NCBI GenBank assembly: GCA_003550305.1 | Contig: QKYT01000173.1 | Coordinates: 89,370-130,880 of the forward strand | Source: Glomus cerebriforme | Taxonomy: Eukaryota; Glomeromycota; Glomeromycetes; Glomerales; Glomeraceae | Length of the DNA: 41,511 nucleotides | Direction of reading: 5' to 3' | Shown: piece by piece, positions 20,933 through 32,900 of the stretch | Numbering within the stretch: position 1 is the first letter of the stretch | Layout of the letters: each line of letters opens with the position of its first letter | Notes under the pieces: generated by a model | The model's input: only the letters and a program-made list of their open reading frames with translations | Databases searched by the model: none | Told to the model about the DNA's origin: nothing | Position numbers and translations under genes: made by a program

Positions 20933-21832
20933 TAAAAAATTAATTTTTATACTTACAAAATTGATGGAGCAAAATCAGTAAATAGAGTTCCCGTCTCATG
21001 GTTAACTTTTTTAATAACTGCAGGTATTAATGAAAATAAAAGTATAATGGAATAAACTCCACTTAAAACAGTTAATCTAACAGCATAACCAAGATCTATA
21101 GCAGTTCTTCGATTCTGTTTTTGATTAAAATTACGCCATCGACCCCAAAGAGTATAACTCGAATGTACTAAATTTTTTTTTAAAAAAAAAAAGGTTATTT
21201 TTTTTTATAATTAAATCGCGTAAAAAAAAAAATTGGTGTAACATTGTGATATATTAAAAAAAAAAATTTTATTTAATAAAATAATAATTACCTGTAACTA
21301 TTAACGATGTAACAGCATATAAAGTAGTTGGAATAAGATAACTTAACCATTCAGTTTTAGTAGGAATTGATTTACAAAATAATGTATCCGATTGAACACC
21401 CCAATTTTTTTCCTTACTATTATTATTTAATTCATAAATATTTACAAGTATTGATATAATCCAAATTATTCCACTTATATGCCAAAAGTATTTTTGTTCT
21501 AAATTATAATTAAACCGTGCCACCGCGAACCATAAGTAAAAGTATAAAGCTACCGGAAATAATTTTAAAGGGCAATATATGAAGGTTATAATTTTATTTT
21601 GGATTATACATAGAGAATCAGGTGCTCTATCTTTTAAACTATTTCCATGTATTATTATGGTAAGTAAACTTGATATATCTAGTATAAATAAGCATATGCA
21701 AAGTTGAAATAAAGTCCATTTTGTAATGTAAGATCCTGTCTTTAATATTATATAAATGAGAATGGATAGTAAAATTAGACTTATCAAGTGTAGACAAATA
21801 AAAAAAACTATCAAAGGTGAATATTCAGGCAT
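20613..21832 (-). CDS. Seven-transmembrane GPCR-like protein, paralogue A (333 aa, 3 exons)
   Basis: Exons on the minus strand: 21832-21292, 21167-20957, 20862-20613; junction phases 1 and 2 join exactly. The start is ATG 21832, since the open frame upstream has only non-ATG codons. About seven hydrophobic segments are visible: PLIVFFICLHLISLILLS, KWTLFQLCICLFILDIS, FIYCPLKLFPVALYFYLW, ISGIIWIISILVNIY, WLSYLIPTTLYAVTSLIV, LSGVYSIILLFSLIPAV and FGTILFMIFGTTKSAAIFL. A short hydrophilic tail of about 65 residues follows the CCYYAPP motif. A basic loop (WGRWRNFNQKQNRR) between TM5 and TM6 suits G-protein contact. It shares intron positions and the motifs SYITKWTLFQLCI and PCCYYxPP with the gene at 35937-37141. 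Family and ligand unknown. Confidence 0.8.
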
Positions 21833-22496
21833 AACTTGATACAAAAAAAAAGAGGAAAAAAAAGAAAATGAAATGAAATGAAAAAGAAAGAAAGAAAGAA
21901 AGAAAATTCAATAAATTAATTTCTCTTTTTTTTTTTTTTTTTTTTTTGTATACTGTACTCTGTTGACAGTTAGATTTGATTATCAAAACTAAAGGAGAGG
22001 AGTAAATCAAACATTCCAGGGATGAAGGATTACTGGATGTAAGGAAAAGGGGAAAAAATGAAGGGGGAAATGGGAAAAAACGAGAAGAGAGGATAAAGAT
22101 ACATGGATTGAGATTTGGACAGTATATAAATTTAGAATTATAGGGTTCAAAAAAAAAAAAAAATTGCGGCCTTGTTTTTTTTGTTTGTTTTAGCTTGAGG
22201 ATCTTTTAACCGTAAGCTTAAAAAAGTATTTTGTGAGTTTGAATTGCATTTCGGTATTAAAACTGGTTGGTGGATAAGAATTACAAGAATTATAAACTAC
22301 GAGCAACATCCGACATGACCTCGCAAAATTATAACGCATGTTGCAATATGTTGTAATATAACATATGTGAAACGTAAATAAAAAAACGTTTTTTTAAGAT
22401 GTGGAGTAAAAAAATTACTGCTATATAATATAATATATAATATAATAATATATTATAATATTATTCGGATAAAATATTTATTTTTTTCCCCCACAG
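21833..22496. other. 5' flank of 7TM gene A: GA-rich tracts
   Basis: GAAA/GAAAT repeats (21850-21905) and a second purine-rich tract (22015-22105) give long pyrimidine tracts on the gene strand, a common fungal promoter and leader feature. Small open frames here are composition artefacts. Confidence 0.5.
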
Positions 22497-22652
22497 ATGA
22501 CATTATTATACATAAATTACAAAGGAAAAATTTTATTCACATTTTTAATATTTGCATGTGGACTAATTTATTTATGGTTACTGCTTATAATCGAAATTTA
22601 TTCAAAAAATTATCAACCTCTAATACTAAAGAATATATCTATCTATTTATAA
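22497..22652 (+). CDS. Possible small single-pass membrane peptide (51 aa)
   Basis: ATG 22497 opens a frame of 51 codons. It reads MTLLYINYKGK, then one hydrophobic segment (ILFTFLIFACGLIYLWLLLI) and a short hydrophilic end. It directly follows a good splice acceptor look-alike (CCCCCACAG). It may be a chance frame in AT-rich DNA; no upstream exon was identified. Confidence 0.2.
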   Translation: MTLLYINYKGKILFTFLIFACGLIYLWLLLIIEIYSKNYQPLILKNISIYL

Positions 22653-24215
22653 GTTCGTGTTATTTTTAAATTTTAATAAATTTTTAAATGTATAAATCGG
22701 AATTATTATATACATATTACATAATTTATATGAATAAGATGAAAATATATTAAATAATAAATTAATATTACTCCGCTACCGAAAGATAATTCAAATTCTT
22801 TTTGATTATATTTTTAGTATTTTTTTTTTTTTTTTTTGTTTCTCAAATGCATCTAATTTATAAATAATGTCAAATTTACCTTATGTATCCAATAAAATTG
22901 CATGATATGGATTGATGTTACAAAATTAATATCGATCAATTTAAGCAACTCGCCATATGAAGATATTACTGCGCCATAATCTTATATGTCAACAAACATT
23001 ACACTGGCGTAAATTCATTTGATACCTTAAAGAATCGATAAAAGAATGAAATTGATAATTTAAATTTCTATTTTCAGGTCGAAAATATATATATATATAA
23101 TGATTTTGGTGTGATTCAAATATTTATTACGCGTAACATTGTGTCATATTTACATCATTATTTAAAAACAACTTATTTCACCTTTTTAGGGGTCAAGATT
23201 GTACAAGAATATCAATTTAAACACAAGTTATCTTAACGAAGACTTATTTAGAAGTTCATTAAGATAAAGAAAAAGGTCACATAGTACAATTCTTGTCTAA
23301 AATAATATATAGATTTTCTTTCATCTCAATTGAACCTCCCTAATTTATTATTTCCTTATTATATAGTTCCCGTCCCTTCCCTCCCTCTTCACGATGATTC
23401 AAAGTCATATTCAGGAAAAAAAAGAAAAGGAGTTTTTATACTTTTTTTTTTTAAAAAAAAAAACATTACAAGATTGATTCGCAAACGCTAGCCGAAAATT
23501 TTATCATCGGAACTCAATTATTTGGTTAATTATTTGGTTAATTTGAAAAAATAATTGAGTGCATCCTCACGTCACACTTGTATTTAATAACCTATCATAA
23601 CTTGTGGCGTAGTTAACTATTGGTTTAAAGAATTTATTTTAGATCAAATACATTATTTTACATTCTGAAATACATATTAATGTAATCGATTTTATTTTTG
23701 AAAATATTTTTTTTTTTTAAAAAAAAAAAAGAGGAAAAAAAAAAAAAGATTCTAATTAAATAACCCCAAAAAAAATTGACCGAATGATTGTTATTATCGA
23801 AATAGATCAAAAATCTATAATCTATTATTATTCCCATTCAATGTTAAGTTTATTGTACTACTGTAGTTTATTAAGTTCATTTAAATAATCGAATAATTTA
23901 TATGATATGCATAAATATTTCGGGAACATAACTACCCCCGCAGGAATGGTTAGTGACAAGAATTTGTGACAAATAGAATTTTTAGTTTTTTGATGTGAGT
24001 GACAAAAAAGGGGTAGAGAAAATCCTGTGATAACCCGTGAATAATAAGTTCATGAGGAGTTAAAAAGTTTTTTCCCCGAAAAGGAGTTATATAATACCCC
24101 AACCAGCCAACCCATTTTTATCACAAGTCACATGGTGGGGTATATTACTAAATTTATCATATTAAAATTATTATAAATTCATTCGGCCAGGATTAGGGAT
24201 GAAATAACGATTTTC
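22653..24215. other. Intergenic, no gene recognised
   Basis: AT-rich. Contains the inverted repeat AATACCCCAACC / GGTGGGGTATATT (24093-24145) and GTGACAA words at 23953-24006 resembling those at 2392-2403, which may be decayed repeat ends. Confidence 0.4.
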
Positions 24216-24234
24216 TCACGTGACTATATATAAA
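24216..24234 (+). promoter_or_regulatory. TCACGTGA followed by TATA box (TATATATAAA)
   Basis: An E-box octamer at 24216-24223 is immediately followed by TATATATAAA at 24225-24234. It looks like a core promoter facing right. The only short open frame just downstream is at 24378; the large surface gene starts 2.7 kb further on. Confidence 0.4.
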
Positions 24235-24377
24235 GGAAACGGAAACTTTCGGACCAAGAAAAAGAAAAAGTTTTAGAATTTTGAAACAAAATAAACCGAA
24301 AAAAGATAAGGCAAAGATATTTTGAATTTACATATGATCATTTACTTTATTTGTGTTTTTTTTTTGTGGATGAGTAC

Positions 24378-24467
24378 ATGCTTTATCAAGATGGTGCAAC
24401 AACATTGCAGGAACCAATTAAGACTATCGACTCATCAATTGAGCGGGTGGATAAAGAGAGAAAATGA
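24378..24467 (+). CDS. Possible small peptide gene (29 aa)
   Basis: MLYQDGATTLQEPIKTIDSS and nine more mostly charged residues, then TGA. Its amino-acid and codon composition is unlike the AT-rich surroundings, and it lies about 145 bases downstream of a TATA box. It could be an exon of a longer spliced gene, a remnant, or chance. Not recognised. Confidence 0.25.
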   Translation: MLYQDGATTLQEPIKTIDSSIERVDKERK

Positions 24468-26474
24468 TTTTATTAAATGTTGTTAATAATAAGAATTAAT
24501 AGACTAATTAGTTCACTTCGGACTAATTAAAAATTAATTTTAAATTTGTTACCTGTTACATTAAAAGTCAAATCATCTTTTTTAATATCGAATATCAAAA
24601 ATTTGAAACCATTTTTTCACAGCCTAATTCAAAAAGTCATTCAATTTAACTTGTTTCAAGATGGTCAAATCTTTTTTACCGTTACGCGTTTTAAATAATT
24701 CCAAACGCGAATAACTGAGTAATTGTGTACCATCTGACACGACATGGACCATCTATTAAACTTAATAAGAATAAGAAGACAAATAAAACATCAAATTGTG
24801 TAACAACAAAATTTTCAGCCGAACATGTTACGTTACATTTCAATGGGAAAGTCACATGATATATATAATTTTACACCGCCTTTTCCGTCTTTTCGACCCG
24901 TTATCTCGGCCGGGTTAATATTTATTGAACCTTAATCTTTTTATTCCATGCATTTAACCTAACGAAATTTGGTTATGAGATGGGGTAATTTTTTTTTTCG
25001 TTTCACATGTTTCCAGATATCAACGTAAATTAGTAATAATGAATAGTAATAATAAATAATAAAGATAAGTAGTGAAATTGTTAATGAAAAAGAAATTAAT
25101 TCATAACAACTGATTTTGGCTTAACCGAATCATCTGGACTAAATTACCATCTGTAAAAATTCTAGAATTCTAGATTGAAATAATGAAAAAAAATAAATGA
25201 ATATATGTAATTCATATAATTAATTATTAGTTAATTTATTAATAATTAATATTTATTAAATATATATATTTTTACTGTACATAAAATTAATTAGATCTGA
25301 AGATTTCTTTGATAAGATATTTTTCTTCTATCACAATACAGTTAAAGAAAATCCCCACGATTTTGTGATGATAAAGCCCAATCTTAAAAGGAAAATTTAA
25401 ATGGATTTTAAAAAAAAAAACCTTATTTACAAATATATCCATAAAATTTTAAGGAGAAATAAAAAAAAACTTGTTTATGCAATTAATTCTATGACGATGA
25501 GAAAAAAAATATCGGTGTGTGGGAAATTTGTGTAACATTCTTTTTATAAAATAAGGATTCCATGAAAAGAAATTTCGGAAAATCTATTATACTTCCGTTC
25601 GAATTTTTATGCCGTGTAAATTCATTAAAAAAAAAATTATTTATTTTTTTTTTGTTTGTATTAAATTAATTCATTTTAACGAGAAAAAAACGATAAATAT
25701 TATAAATATTGAAATGTTTTATGATTATGAAATCCTTATGAATTCCATATGAATTTTATAAAGCAAAACAAAAGAACAATATTTTTAGTCCAAGTATGTA
25801 CAATAAGGAATCAAATATATATATTCATAGTATCATATAAACCTACAATACTTTCGGATAAAATACACGTTAAAAACATGATTTAAAAACAATTAATATA
25901 TAAATATATGGTTCTGAAAAAGTAAAATGACGTATAATAAAAATATATATGTTTTTATTATAAATCGATCGATTTCGCTTTTTTATTATTGTTTGATTAT
26001 GTGTTATGAGAAAACCATACTTGATAAAATGCTCCTCATTGTGTAATGAATTGGGGCTGATTTTTTTTTTGCCTGCATTTTTATGATCTATAGGTTTCAT
26101 TGTTCTTTTTTTACTATTCTAAATTTGTATATATTTATTATTAAATATACTAATAATATAATTTTATCATTATATTTATAACTAAAAGGACTCGGTTATC
26201 TTTATACCATGAAATATGACAAATAATTGAATTACTAAAAGAGTTAATGCTCCTCAATTTGTTTTTTTTATCTGTTATGTCGTTTTATTGAAAATAACAT
26301 TTTTATCGTTCGTACAACGTATACAATTTTTGTACAATGATTGTTGTGTTCGACTTATGCGGCCGAATTACCATAACGCGAATTTTAATGTTACACGACT
26401 TTACTGTCAAATAAAGTTCGTCATTTCTATAATAAATAATATCTTGGAGATTTTAAATTGTTATTGTATATTTT
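24468..26474. other. Intergenic, no gene recognised
   Basis: AT-rich with homopolymers. A 76-codon minus-strand open frame at 25870-26100 is low-complexity and has no family features. It runs into the N gap. Confidence 0.45.
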
Positions 26475-26804
26475 NNNNNNNNNNNNNNNNNNNNNNNNNN
26501 NNNNNNNNNNNNNNNNNNNNNNNNNNNNNNNNNNNNNNNNNNNNNNNNNNNNNNNNNNNNNNNNNNNNNNNNNNNNNNNNNNNNNNNNNNNNNNNNNNNN
26601 NNNNNNNNNNNNNNNNNNNNNNNNNNNNNNNNNNNNNNNNNNNNNNNNNNNNNNNNNNNNNNNNNNNNNNNNNNNNNNNNNNNNNNNNNNNNNNNNNNNN
26701 NNNNNNNNNNNNNNNNNNNNNNNNNNNNNNNNNNNNNNNNNNNNNNNNNNNNNNNNNNNNNNNNNNNNNNNNNNNNNNNNNNNNNNNNNNNNNNNNNNNN
26801 NNNN
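26475..26804. other. Assembly gap (330 N)
   Basis: Unknown sequence upstream of the large surface-protein gene. Promoter or 5' exon sequence may be lost here. Confidence 0.99.
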
Positions 26805-26915
26805 GATTTTCTTAAGTCCATTAGGTACTCTTTCCCCTTGTTCGCTACACCTAAATAGATAATAATATATTTTTTTCTTTTGAAAAAAATATTATTATTT
26901 GAAAAAAAAAAAAAA

Positions 26916-29900
26916 ATGTCGTCACGAAATATGTTTAGGGTAGATAAACGGATGTCTTTTGGACTTTTTTTAAATGAAATTATTAATATGAGACCTATGA
27001 TGATATTATTTTATATTTGTTTCATTACTATCTTCTTACCTCAACTAACTTTGGCTCAAGCTCAAGAAAAATTTATAACTCTTAATACTGAACCTGATCT
27101 TAAGATAATTCAAGGAACTACTTATAATGATGGAACTATCTTATTGAGATTAACTAAATCACAACCTAATACAAATTGTAATGTTCAAAATTTATGGTTT
27201 AATATAATTAATCCTGATGGTTCATCAACTTCTTTAACTGTTGATAAACATTCTATTCAAGCCAATAATTTTTGTTCAATTTCTTCAAATAGTTTAGTTA
27301 AAAGAGATTTAATTTCAGGAAATAATGGTCTATTTAAAAGACATCCTGAATGTGCAGGTTCAAAAGCTACTTCTTATGATTGTTGTTCTAAATATCCTGA
27401 TCTATGTAAAGATCCAAATGCCGCAGCAAATGCTTGTGCTTCAAATCCTAATCTTGAGGGTTGTAAAAAAGTTTGTGACAATAATCCCACCGGTTGTGCA
27501 GCAGCAAAAAATAATAATGGTTCATGTGGTACTAATCCTAATGGTCCTGGATGTAATGGTGCTAATGTTCCAGACTGCGGAACAAACCCTGGCGCAGCTG
27601 GTTGTATAGATTGCACGAAAAATCCAACAGCTCCTAATTGTGGCGGTGCTGGTGCTCCTGGTGCTCCTGCTGGTGGTGTTCCTGGTGGTGCTACTCCTGG
27701 CGCTCCTGGTGGTGCCCCTGCCGGTGGTGCTCCTGGCGCTCCTGCTGGTGGTGCTACTCCTGGCGCTCCTGCTGGTGGTGCTCCTGGTGGTGCTCCTGCT
27801 GGTGGTGCCNCCTGGTGGTGCTCCTGGCGCTCCTGCTGGTGGTGTTCCTGGTGGTGCTCCTGGCGCTCCTGGTGCTCCTGCTGGGGGTGTTCCTGGTGGT
27901 GCTCCTGGCGTTCCTGGTGCTCCTGCTGGGGGTGTTCCTGGTGGTGCTCCTGGCGTTCCTGGTGCTCCTGCTGGGGGTGTTCCTGGTGGTGCTCCTGGCG
28001 CTCCTGGTGCTCCTGCTGGTGGTGTTCCTGGTGGTGCTCCTGGCGCTCCTGGTGCTCCTGCTGGTGGTGTTCCTGGTGGTGCTCCTGGTGCTGGTGGTGT
28101 TCTTGATTGCTCAAAGACTCCTGATGCTATAGGTTGTGGATGTACAACTAATCCATATGGTCCAAATTGCGTGAATGGTCCAGATTGTGTTAATAATCCT
28201 ACTGCTGGAGGTTGTCAAAATATTCCTAATTGTGCTAACTCACAAACACAAACGACAGGATGTAATGGTGGAAAATTGGATTGTACGATATACCCAAGAT
28301 CTCCCGATTGTAAACCAAAGTGTGATGCTAATCCATTTTTACCTGGATGTAATGATTGTACTTTTAATACAAATGCTCCAGGATGTGATATATGTAAACA
28401 AACACCAAATGCTTTAAGGTGTCTATATGGTTTTTGCGATAATAATCCTGATTCACCAGATTGTAGTTTAATTATGATAGATAAAATAAAAGTTCATGCG
28501 ATTTCAGATGGATTTGTCTTAATTACATATTTTTGTAATCCTTCAACAAATGATGATACTTGTGGTAGTGTGATCAATTGGAGCGGATTTGAAGTATTGT
28601 ACGTCAATCAAAATATTTATATTACGCGTTCATCTTATTTTGTTAATTATTAATTATTAATTTTTTTTTTCAATACAGTACTTTTACGTTCGAGAGTTTG
28701 TGCAGTGATGGTAAAATCGTTGAAAGCCTGTATGATAAAGGATTTTTATATGTATGTTATAAATCCGCAACTAAAGAAATCTTTTGGGCCACTTATGGAT
28801 CTCCGTAAGTTAGATTAATTTATTTACATGCCCTTTTTTTTAATCTCTTTTAACGAGGTTTACTTATAAAAATTTAATTTAATCGATTTATTTAGTGATA
28901 ATAACGGAGCAGTATCAGTAATTTCATCGAATACAATAACTTCTATAGACACATTTAACTCGGATACTACAAACATATTCACAACAGAAGATGGTGGTTA
29001 TTGTATAGTTACAAGTAGTATTACAACTAGTGGTGCATCAATACTTACTACATTTATACAAAAAGATTCTACAATGGGAACTAGAGGACCTTTTACAATT
29101 TATCAAGACAACTCAAACACTATAACTAAAATTCGTATATACGAATGTAATATAGCATATCAATCATCAGGTTACAATTGTGTTATTCAAACAACTAGTG
29201 GAACTCAAGTAACATATAGTGAAGTTGATTTCTTAAGTAATTTAAGTAATGGCAATACTGTTGCACCAAAAATATTTGATTTTACTACATTGACAGCTAT
29301 TGGAATTATTACTGATATCCAACCATTAAATTTTGGTGGTTATGTTGTTATTATAAGAGATAGAACTTCTAATGGAAATGTATTCGGCAAGGCTATTGAT
29401 AATAATGGAAGAATTATTGAAGATTGGGGTCTTACTGAACAATTTTACACTTATGATTTCGTACTTCCAAATAATACCATTGTTGCTATTCCACAAGGTG
29501 CTTCAAATATTGGAACTATTCAAAATAACAATGGCGGAATTACTATTTTATCAACCGATCAATTAACTACTTTCTCAACAGGTAAGTTTTTATTTTAAAA
29601 AAAAAAAAAATCAAAAAAATATTATTTTCAAAATCATTTTTTTTTTTAAACAATTTTTTTTTCTTGTTTCTGTAGTTGATGGAGGAAATGGACTAGCACC
29701 GGGAGGTCCAGGAGGATATGGAAGTTCAAAAGTATTATCCACAACTCCATTAAAAGGTTCTACAGTTTCTATGGGTACAGAAAATCGAGAAATATTTACC
29801 ATTACATTTACAGTACCTATAGTTAGTTCAACAGGAAATGTTAGTGTCTTCCAACTTGAAGGAAATGAAGCTGTTTTAAAACAAACTGTTCCTGCGACAA

Positions 29901-32900
29901 ATAATCAGTTTGTTTCATTTGAAAATGATACTACAGTTAGCTTATGGGTATTAAATAGTGCCATAAATAGGTTCAATGTTCCTTATTATGTTAGGGTTGA
30001 TAATGATTTTGCAAAAGAACAATCAAATGGCCAAAATGTTATAGGTATTAGGGATAAAATTTGGAACTTTACTACTACATGTAAGTTTTATTTAGTATTC
30101 TATAAATATACAGTATATATATGTATATTTCTTTTTACACTGTGTGTCATAATACTAAAATATTTGTTTTTTTTTGTTTAGCTTCGTCCGCTTTAAATTC
30201 AGGTGCTGCAATTCAAAAAGGAGGTAAGTATTTCAAACTTTATATTAAAATATTACATATATTTTATTTTCAGTATATTAAGTTTATTCTTATTTCGTTA
30301 GGTACGGAAAGAGCAATTATCCGATTAACGCCCGAAGGAACGAATTATTATATTTCACTTCCTTCGAAAGATAAAACCAAATTTGAAAATGCAATGAGTG
30401 ATGAATTAGCAAAAGCGATTTCATGTGAACGAGATCGGTTGTCAACCGTAGGTTATCAATATGACGCTCATACGAAACAAAAACAAGTTATAATGAGAGT
30501 TGATATTAAGAAAGCAACAGCACCTGAACAAACTGATTCAGAAAAACTTGTAAAAAATTTAAATGATACAGTTACATATAAAGACATTACTTCATTAGCA
30601 ACTGGATCAAGTGCTAGTCATCTTGATGCATCAAATGGAGCTCCTCAAACCGAAAACCTTTGGAAAAAATATTGGGGATTTCTTCTTGCAGCTATGATCT
30701 TATTCCTTATATTATTTTTCTTATTTTTCTGGGCTCATCTCAAAAATAAGGATGGAAGAAACTTTTTGCCAATTTTCTTGTCCGCTTTGATCCCAATTGA
30801 TATAGCGTTTGATATTGCATTCATGTCCCTTCACGGAAGAGATTACCCATGGGTTATTCCTGCAACGTAAGTAACTTTTTATATTTTTTAAAATATTTGA
30901 ATTTTATCGTACTCATCACTATATATTTATTTAAAAAATATATTTATTTATATTTTTTTTTTTTTTTTAGCGTCTTCTTTTTCATATTCCCATTACTTCT
31001 CAACTTATTATTGACAAATAAAATAATTAAAAAAGAAAAAACTCAAAAAGCTCGTACGGTATTTAATAAATGGTGGAAAGATCATCGAACATCAGCTAAT
31101 GTATTTAGAACAGCATCATACCTTGATACAGATGCATTACAAGTTGTATCATCAAGAGCTGCCGGAATTGAAAGTTTAAGTGCACCATTTTCAGATGAAG
31201 GAGATAGGTTGATTTTATTTGCATCTGGAGCTGTACTATTATTTGAAGATATACCTCAATTTATTATTTACTCTGTATATATGAGTCTTCATATAAAACC
31301 AGCTATAGTACCTATTCTCGTATTATCATCATGTTTAATAGTTATAGTATTAAAATCATCTGCTTTATTGTGTTGCACATGTTGTTATAGTAGAAAAACG
31401 AAACAACAAGATACGGAAAAAGTTATTAGCAGTGGTGGCAGCAGTAGCAGCAGTAGCAGTAGTAGTGAATCAGATGATGAAAAGGATTACGCTCCTGCTC
31501 CTAATACAACCAACACATTTAATATTCCAACGAGAACTCAAGATAAACCTCAAGATGGTGATGTTCATGATAGATCAGGAGTTGGACCTCAAGATAATCC
31601 ACAAGATGAATCAGAAAAGGAACCAATTGATAAAGATAATGCTAAACCTGTTGATACCACGCCAACTACTCCAATAAAAGCTACAGAAGAAAAACCAACA
31701 ACAGGGAAACCAACTGATAAGAAAACAGGATTTACTGGATTATTTGGACGTAAGAAATCAAAGGATACTACCACTATTACATCTGATATTGGAAAAGATA
31801 CCAAAGATACAACAACAACAACTACAACATCATCTACTAGACCCAATGTTGATAGTACAATTAGAGATAGTACAGTAGAAGAATTTAATAATGGTCAAAA
31901 ATATCTCAAATCAACAGAAAATGAAGATGAAAAAGATGATAATAACTTGGCAGGGAAATCGATTGTAACAGGTTATAGCGGTGGTGGTGGAGGACTTCCT
32001 TATATTAATTTTGGGGGTAGTAGTAGTAGTAGTAGTACCACCACAACAAAAACGGAAAAATTAAATATTGCTACCGGAGCATCAATTGCTGGTGTAACAG
32101 TTGCAGGTGGCGAAGCAGTAAGATATATTGTTATTACTAGTGAAAAGGATGTTATTAGTGAAAAAAATGAAAAAGTAAAACCGATTTCTACTATTAAAAC
32201 CACCACCACAAAAACATCATCATCCGATATTGGAGATAGATATACTACTAGAACAGATAATGGCAAAGAATATATTACTACCACTTCCACCGGAGGAAAA
32301 TATATTACTAAATCTTCTACTGGTGATGAAGAATATACTACCACTTCAATTAGCGATGAAGAATTTATTACTAGATCTACTAGTGGCGAAGAATATATTA
32401 CAATGATTACTACTACTACTAGAACTATAAAAACTACAATTACAACCACAAGTAGTGATATTGATAAAGAATACATCACCAAATTAACCAATAGAAAAGG
32501 GGAATATGTTCTTACTACATTATCATCTGAAAATTTTGAAAGTAATGAAACTTTTAGAACCATTAGTTCAACAGCAGCAACAAATAGACAAACCAATATT
32601 AGCAGTTCGACTGAGAATGGAATTGAGACAATAATTCAAACGGTAATAGAAACTGATGAAAATGGAGTAACAACTACTACAGTGACAACCACCAAAAAAG
32701 ATTCAACTGGTAAAGTAATAGATACCAAAACTGAAACGAAACAATCACATGGTACAATTCAAGAAGAACCTACCATCATAACTAGGGGTGATAAAACAAC
32801 AACCACTACCAAAACTAGTAGTTCAATAATACCAACTAATCGAGAAACTAATATTAGTAGCTCGACAGATGAGGATGGAATTGAGACTATAACTAAAACG

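Noticed and set aside
25870..26100. 76-codon minus-strand frame
   Set aside because: Low complexity, no conserved words, no splice partner; likely chance in AT-rich DNA.
27374..28114. 246-codon antisense frame rich in His/Gln/Glu
   Set aside because: It is the reverse reading of the Gly-Ala-Pro minisatellite, where no frame contains stops; the sense frame fits the spliced gene.
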